NCBI GenBank assembly: GCA_963556255.1
Contig: OY744612.1
Location: 21,038,032 to 21,102,031, forward strand
Source of the DNA: Allolobophora icterica
Taxonomy: Eukaryota; Annelida; Clitellata; Crassiclitellata; Lumbricidae
Reading direction: 5' to 3'
Length of the DNA stretch: 64,000 nt
Under the pieces are notes generated by a model. The model made no database searches. It was not told the origin of the DNA and saw only the letters and a program-made list of their open reading frames with translations. The translations under genes and the position numbers were made by a program. This document shows, in pieces, positions 58,395 through 64,000 of the stretch (the stretch's first letter is position 1; every line of letters begins with the position of its first letter).

Positions 58395-58650
58395 TCTGCA
58401 TTGTCAAAGACCAGTGCAATGCGTCGATGACCAGAAGCGTCAAAAGATCGTAAAACTTTTTCAACGTTGACAGAGGTAAATGTTGAGCAGTGCCAACGAT
58501 GACAGTCTCTCCGCTCCCATGGTGTTGCGTAGATATGTCTTTAAGCGTTTGAAGACGCTGAATGATCTTTCAGCGCTCGCGGTAGAAACGGGCATAGTCA
58601 AGAGAATTTTCAACATTGTGTAAATGTTGGGATATAAGTGCATGGTTTGA
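58395..58650 (-). pseudogene. hAT transposase C-terminal dimerisation region (relic)
   Basis: Minus strand: YPNIYTMLKILLTM, PVSTASAERSFSVFKRLKTY, then LRNTMGAERLSSLALLNIY. This is the conserved hAT dimerisation motif (PxSSASxERxFS...RLsxlallxI). After CQR a TGA interrupts, and the frame continues beyond it with the expected family ending (SFDASGHRRIALVF), so it is inactive. No other transposase part is found. Confidence 0.88.
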
Positions 58651-58833
58651 TGGAAGATGCATTATATTAGAAGTAGAAGCCATGACTAGTCAGTAACTGG
58701 TTTCGAACAGTGATTTGCTCTTGGTGTTGAGCCTTTGAAATTGGTCTTGAAACTTTGGTCTGGATCTTAAGCCGTTGGTATTGGTCTAGTGTGCGCATGG
58801 CTACTAATTGGAGAGAGAGCAAGAGGCAGAGAC

Positions 58834-59121
<288 letters not shown>

Positions 59122-59511
59122 CGTGGAGAGAGAATAGGGGGAGCAGGACGAAGGAGGTATGTGGTGCATGCCGAAGGCAGCTGCCTCAAGCACAGGTGAC
59201 CAAGATGGAAAGGCAGGAAAGGAGGAACTTTCTGACCCTAAACTTGCTACAAGGTCATGTGCCAAGCGGAAACCGAGCCTTGGGCTCATATGGAGCGATG
59301 GTCCTAGGCCTGTAAACCCTGGATGATGGATGGAGGATATGATAGTCATTGTTATATTATAGGGCCTACACAGCGGGGTACCCAGCTACGTTACAGACGT
59401 ATCAGTTTCTTTGAGCATTGTTGGAAAAATATCATTTGCAAGGCCTTATGGAGCCTTCGATTTAAAACAAAAAACTGTTAAAATCTTTACGCAGTTGCGT
59501 AATGCTAGTTA

Positions 59512-60004
59512 CGCGCCTGCTCCCAGCCCTCCTATTTCCGACAGCTGTTCACGGTCCAACCGCTTCGCTCAATCCGCTCCTCTTCCACCCTAACACTTCT
59601 CTGCCCTTCCGTCACCTCATCACTAAAAGTTGCAAATTGCTCCATATCCATTGTTGTTCTGCCTCTCTGGAACAAACTCCCACCAGTACTACAACAAATA
59701 TCTGATCCATCCCACGAACTCACCAAAACCTCACCTCAGTTACTATCTCTCCAGACTGCGCAGGTCTTTCACTCAAGACACTGCTCTTCCACAAATCCTA
59801 TCCCGATTCCTCCTCTTCCCCTACCTCCCTCGCCGCTTCAATTCTAAACACTACCCACATTCGCCACCTTAGTCCTCTGTCTGCCTGGACTGACCCCTTT
59901 GGATCGTGACCTGGAACCGATTTCACCCCCTGCTTATCGATTTTGACTAAGCGCCTGTGAATAAGCTGGTTCCCGCGACTTCACTTTTTTAGGCGCTGCA
60001 GAAA
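59512..60004 (+). pseudogene. L2/CR1-like LINE 3' end, decayed
   Basis: Translates with breaks as SISIVVLPLWNKLPPVLQQ ('xWNxLPxxL' motif), QTAQVFHSRHCSS and pyrimidine-rich sequence, then a 3' end 'tttgactaagcgcctgtgaataagctggttcc...gcgctgcagaaattt'. A similar end lies at about 10,005-10,070. Confidence 0.6.
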
Positions 60005-60201
60005 TTTGAGGATTACGATGAGGCGCAACTTTATTGGGCAACGCATGTTCCCACCATCACACGTATCTAGCGCCATTCCAGTGTGTAGGACTTGCGGCAT
60101 CACACGTTTGCAACACGACCTATTTCTCTTGCGTGAGCTCTGTGTGTGGCAGTTCTTATTTAACGCTCTACAAAACTCTGACAGTGAAGATCTCTCTACA
60201 A

Positions 60202-60578
60202 CAGAGGCGTAGCTGGGGGTGCAGAGGGTACATGACATGTGTCCCCGGGCGTCAAAGGAAGGGGCGCCAAAATGAGGGTTAAAATTAATAATTTTAATTT
60301 TAATCTTAATTTTTTGTGGAATTTTAACTAATATATCCCAAATAAATTTATATGATTTAATTTTGGCGCCCAAAATATCCAGTTTTATCCTTGTTACTTA
60401 AAACCCAGTTGTCACGTACGATTTTGGCGCCCCACTAAGGGCGTAGTAAGGGGTACCATTTACTCGTTACAAATGGCGATGTATTTGAAAAATGTGAAAT
60501 AAATTAAACGGGGGGGGGGGAGGGGGCGCCGATTTCATAGTTCGTCCCCGGGCGCAAAATATCCTAGATACGCCGCTG
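60202..60578. mobile_element. hAT-type MITE, 377 bp, perfect target duplication
   Basis: Ends CAGAGGCGTAGCTGGG and CAGCGGCGTATCTAGG (13 of 16), flanks CTCTACAA on both sides (60,194-60,201 and 60,579-60,586). 'gtccccgggcg' lies inside both ends. Confidence 0.88.
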
Positions 60579-60879
60579 CTCTACAACCGTCGCTATTTTA
60601 ACACAGACCTTCGCTCGAGGGGCTAGACCCTGCACACCAGTCACTTCTATGAGCCGTGTATTGTGACCTGAACACAGGCCTATCGAATCGGTACCCGACT
60701 TCAACGTATCAATGATCCCTTCATCTGTCTGTATTAACTTCCTATCTGGTCCACGATTAGCGGTGTGAACTCTCGTGGTCTTCGCATAGCTCGTCATAGC
60801 GGTCTACGTTAATAATCGCGATCACAACACGTACCGCGACCGTCAAAATAGCGACGCGCAAAATCGCGACTGCGGCAAA

Positions 60880-61083
60880 ACAACGATAATGACAGGGACA
60901 GGACAATGATGATGATGATCGATGATATAACGTTAGCAACACTGAAGTGCATTCAACGCAATACTTGAGGGTGTCGCGAGTTGAAATGGTGTATAGGCCT
61001 ACTAAAGGACAACACTGTATTTAGGCTTTATCTCAAAATCTCAATGTACAAATTGTACATGTATGTGTTATTTCCATAGACAG
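60880..61083 (+). other. Intron 3' end of TPR gene copy 2, conserved with copy 1
   Basis: 'gatgatgatg...ttcaacRcaatacttgagggtgtc...tgaaatggRgtata...ttatttccata' aligns with 47,265-47,418. The acceptor is predicted at AG 61,082-61,083 (TTTCCATAGACAG). Confidence 0.6.
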
Positions 61084-61085
61084 AC

Positions 61086-64000
61086 ATGGAAAAACCCTGG
61101 AAAGACGACTGGGACCAATGGCTGGAAAAACAGGTGGAAACCCTCTACAAAACGGACACTGAAACTCGCGTCTGCTCTAAACTTAAACACGAGCAGATAC
61201 ATAAGCACATTAGTATGCTGGAGGCCACGAAAGCGAATGATGAAGGCTACTTCTGGAAGGATATCTGCAGAGCGAATCTGCTAGCTTATCTTTATCTTCG
61301 TCCAGATGTCAAGATGTTCAAGAAAGCCAAGGAACTTATTCAGAAAAGTCTCGAAATCGAGCCCACTAGCGTTGCAGCCCTTGCCAACAACTTCCAACTT
61401 GCTAAAGCTTACGAGAAATCACAGCAAGCAAAAGAAGTTCTTGAGAAATTGAACACTTTTGAACAGAGTGAAGACGTCAAGGCATTGCATATCGTCGCAA
61501 GGGCAGAAGTTGCTTATTGTCTTGAATACTTAGGCCCAAGCTTCTATATGACAGCCATTGAAAAGTATGAGAAATCGTTCAGCGACCTCAAAGTGCTTAC
61601 AGAAGAAGAGAAAGCTCATGCCCTGGTCATGAATAAACAGTGCATGTGGAAATTCCACCTGGCTCAGACGTACAATCGAATGATGAACCGAGGCAACACA
61701 GTGGTGCTCTTCTCAAAGAAATATGACACAGACTTATGCGACGTTTTTGAAAGAACCACTCGTCTTCTGCTTGATATTATCGATAGTAAGGATCAGACTT
61801 ACCATGGAAAGGCATTGGTAGAGCTTGTCGATTTTTACAAGAAATATGAAACCAACGGAGGGAACCCCAGAACTCCTTTTCCTTACAGAAAGGGCCCTGA
61901 TGACTGCATTAATGATGCCTACAATCTCAGTACGCTTGGTAAACAAAATGATCCATATGTTCTGGAAAGATGTGGGCGCCATTACAGGCAACGAGCCAAA
62001 ACTGAAGAAGACTTCCTCTATGCAGCTAAGGTACTGGATGAAGCAGTAAAGGCAAGTGAAACAAGGCATGTGGCATGGCACCACCTTGGTCTAACATACA
62101 GAAGTCTTTGGCTGATGGTTGGGCATCATAAAGAATCCAGATTGTCCACAAATAGAGCCCGGAAAGGAAACACCAAGCAGAAAAAGAGAAAGTTTCAACA
62201 AACTGGTGCACGTAACCATAAAGGTTCAGGAACCCCAGGAACAGAAGAGCACATAAAAAGAAGCTCTACATATGCCCACCCAAATAACAATAACCATCAA
62301 AGATCACAAAATCCAGCGGGCAAGAGCCCAAGAGATGACATCGTGTCAAGAGATTCAGAAAGTAATTCATGGCAGACAAATAGACCTGCTTCAGATAAAA
62401 CCAAAGGTAAACCAGATAAAACTGAAGGTAAACCAGATAAAACTGAAGGTAAACCAGATAACACAATTTCAAGATGTTCCAATGTTGAAGAATCCACAGA
62501 CATTTCTAAGCCTCAAGGACCATCAGTTCCAAATGAAAAAAAAGAACAAAATCTACCCACTCCACCTCAACCACTTCCAACTCTCCTCGCTAGATATCCA
62601 AGCACTCTTGGCAAGACTCCAAGACACCAAAACAAACCTGATTATCTGGATAAATACAGAGTCAGCAATCCTACGATTCAGCAGAATGGAGCTAATGACA
62701 AGGCTGCTGGCTATTTTCAAAAGGCCGTGGAGTGTTTGAAGAAAGCAACAGAACTAGCAAACAATACCAGTTGCCGCTATCTTCTCGACCTTGGGAGGCT
62801 ATATGTTTCCGAGAACAAGTTTTCGGAGGCTGAAGAATGCTTTCAGTCAGCAAAACACACTGAGCCTAATGATAATGATGCACAGTATCTATATGAGCAG
62901 TGGGCACTTCTGAAAGCAAAACAAGAAGAGGATTCAAATGAGACAGGAGACATCAAAAGCATGTACCGTCGCTCAATTCGAAGTGCACTGAAGGCCAACG
63001 TTAAGTCTAAAATAGCATTTCATAACTTGCGAGCAATACTGGAAGATGAAAAGCAAAAGAACCCAGACGATAAATTGTTACATTCAGAACTTGCTGTACT
63101 GTTGTGTGACGTGCACAAATTCAATCAAGCAGAAGAAATGTTGAAGAACTTGTTGGCATCACTGAAAAATGACCCAAAAAGGGTTGAATTTGTCTGGCAA
63201 CTGGTTACATTATATCACCAGAGAGGACAGAGGCACGATGCCGCCGCTGCATACACTTATCTGACAGCACTGGAAAAAGCAGAGCAACTTCATCTGGGCG
63301 TTGATGAACAGAGCAAGCAGAGAATAAGAATAATCATCCAACTCGCAAGAAAAGATTTTGAAGAAAATGAAACTGAAACAAAATTGAAATCTATTAAACA
63401 CCTTACGCTAACACCCGAAGACAGTCCAGAAAACCAGGGCCAGTGTGATAGCTTCAAGCCCCATCCATATTTCAAGGATGTCTTTAAATGGGTTGTTGGG
63501 AACAAGACACTGTCAGATATGGGGTTTGAAAGCAAGAAAGATGAAACGATAGACCAGGCATATAAAAAAACAGATATCTGCCTGTTGGCATTTGAGTACA
63601 TCCGATCCGAAACTGCGGATACAACAGCATGCCGCTTGTGGAAGCTTCTACAGGACTGGTGTGACCTTGGTGAAGAAGGAGTTTCTTGTCTTCCAGACAA
63701 TATTGGTTTCAACCATCCATCTGAACAAGCTGCTACAGATATACTCTCTAAAGCAAAGGCGGTTGCCATAGTGTTGGATGACAGACAGGATGAAATGAAT
63801 GATCAACAAGAAACACTCCAGAATCTGATAACCGAGTTGAAAAAAAAGAAGCTCACGAAGAACATCTGTTTTGTGGTGGGAGAAAACTTGGATTCCAAGT
63901 ATCGCAGCAGGTATGACTGGCCGTGTTTTGTGCTCAATCAGGAATGTACAGATTGCTGCATTGTGTCCTCATTCTTTCAGTTTCTGTTTTGCACCACCAG
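61086..64000 (+). CDS. IFIT-like TPR protein with C-terminal TIR-like domain, copy 2 (3'-truncated by the window)
   Basis: Open from the ATG to the last base of the window (about 971 codons), ending within the codons that precede the stop in copy 1, so practically the whole protein is visible and I found no frameshift or stop when reading it through. Domain order is as in copy 1: N-terminal TPRs (AKELIQKSLEIEPTSVAALA), basic linker KQKKRKF, C-terminal TPRs, TIR-like domain from about residue 828 (TDICLLAFEYIRS; AATDILSKAKAVAIVLDD; NICFVVGENLDS). It differs from copy 1 in the linker, where a 7-residue unit (KPDKTEG) is repeated three times, and by small in-frame indels in the TPRs and the TIR-like domain (GEEGVSC for GEGVSC). 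Intact frames in both copies argue that both are under selection. Confidence 0.85.
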   Translation, partial: MEKPWKDDWDQWLEKQVETLYKTDTETRVCSKLKHEQIHKHISMLEATKANDEGYFWKDICRANLLAYLYLRPDVKMFKKAKELIQKSLEIEPTSVAALANNFQLAKAYEKSQQAKEVLEKLNTFEQSEDVKALHIVARAEVAYCLEYLGPSFYMTAIEKYEKSFSDLKVLTEEEKAHALVMNKQCMWKFHLAQTYNRMMNRGNTVVLFSKKYDTDLCDVFERTTRLLLDIIDSKDQTYHGKALVELVDFYKKYETNGGNPRTPFPYRKGPDDCINDAYNLSTLGKQNDPYVLERCGRHYRQRAKTEEDFLYAAKVLDEAVKASETRHVAWHHLGLTYRSLWLMVGHHKESRLSTNRARKGNTKQKKRKFQQTGARNHKGSGTPGTEEHIKRSSTYAHPNNNNHQRSQNPAGKSPRDDIVSRDSESNSWQTNRPASDKTKGKPDKTEGKPDKTEGKPDNTISRCSNVEESTDISKPQGPSVPNEKKEQNLPTPPQPLPTLLARYPSTLGKTPRHQNKPDYLDKYRVSNPTIQQNGANDKAAGYFQKAVECLKKATELANNTSCRYLLDLGRLYVSENKFSEAEECFQSAKHTEPNDNDAQYLYEQWALLKAKQEEDSNETGDIKSMYRRSIRSALKANVKSKIAFHNLRAILEDEKQKNPDDKLLHSELAVLLCDVHKFNQAEEMLKNLLASLKNDPKRVEFVWQLVTLYHQRGQRHDAAAAYTYLTALEKAEQLHLGVDEQSKQRIRIIIQLARKDFEENETETKLKSIKHLTLTPEDSPENQGQCDSFKPHPYFKDVFKWVVGNKTLSDMGFESKKDETIDQAYKKTDICLLAFEYIRSETADTTACRLWKLLQDWCDLGEEGVSCLPDNIGFNHPSEQAATDILSKAKAVAIVLDDRQDEMNDQQETLQNLITELKKKKLTKNICFVVGENLDSKYRSRYDWPCFVLNQECTDCCIVSSFFQFLFCTT
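62400..62462 (+). repeat. In-frame 21-bp coding repeat in the linker of copy 2
   Basis: Unit GGTAAACCAGATAAAACTGAA (with ACCAAA in the first) repeated three times, encoding KPDKTEG-type units. At the matching place copy 1 has only one related unit (LDKTQGKTG). Confidence 0.85.

Overview
The window is a stretch of animal genomic DNA. It has spliced genes with GT/AG introns, very long introns, tRNA-derived SINEs, LINE 3' ends of the L2/CR1 and RTE types, a Helitron, many short hAT-type inverted-repeat elements and an exceptional load of simple repeats. The mix fits a marine invertebrate (echinoderm, hemichordate, cephalochordate or mollusc). The sequence alone does not let me choose the phylum. 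There is no bacterial, organellar or viral gene organisation, and no CRISPR array or rRNA.

Left half (about 1-38,450, + strand): one gene can be assembled from five exons whose splice phases agree. Exon 1 (coding 906-929) and exon 2 (29,546-30,239) together make a signal peptide split by a 28.6 kb intron. Exon 2 continues into an acidic Pro/Gln/Glu-rich ectodomain with 8-residue repeats. Exon 3 (31,901-31,947) is 47 bp. Exon 4 (33,294-33,431) encodes a transmembrane helix followed by a basic stop-transfer stretch. Exon 5 (37,203-37,337) encodes a short cytoplasmic tail and the stop. The product is a predicted 345-residue type I membrane protein of no family I recognise. Its introns hold most of the microsatellites and two tRNA-SINE families.

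Middle (about 38,450-44,350): intergenic DNA with two perfect hAT-type MITEs (8-bp target duplications), a related third copy, a non-autonomous Helitron that contains a LINE tail, and long (TC)n and (CA)n tracts.

Right third (about 44,350-64,000, + strand): a tandem duplication of a gene for a protein of about 970 residues. It has N-terminal IFIT-like TPRs, a basic/low-complexity linker, a second TPR block and a C-terminal domain with the strand/helix order of a TIR domain. Copy 1 (47,421-50,324) is complete. Copy 2 (61,086 to the window end) is open throughout and is cut by the window only a codon or two before its expected stop. Both copies have a conserved upstream block ending in the same splice donor (44,858 and 55,634), so each probably has a short 5' non-coding exon and one large coding exon, which resembles vertebrate IFIT gene structure. 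Since duplication the copies have gathered different transposons: an L2-like LINE, a SINE and a MITE in copy 1; an RTE relic, three MITEs, a hAT transposase relic and another LINE end in copy 2. Between the copies is a 1.17 kb hAT-type element, part of which recurs as a 294-bp inverted repeat.

The strongest biological lead is the TPR plus TIR-like gene pair, a candidate innate-immune or cell-death effector family. The two genes are not obviously connected to the membrane protein gene.
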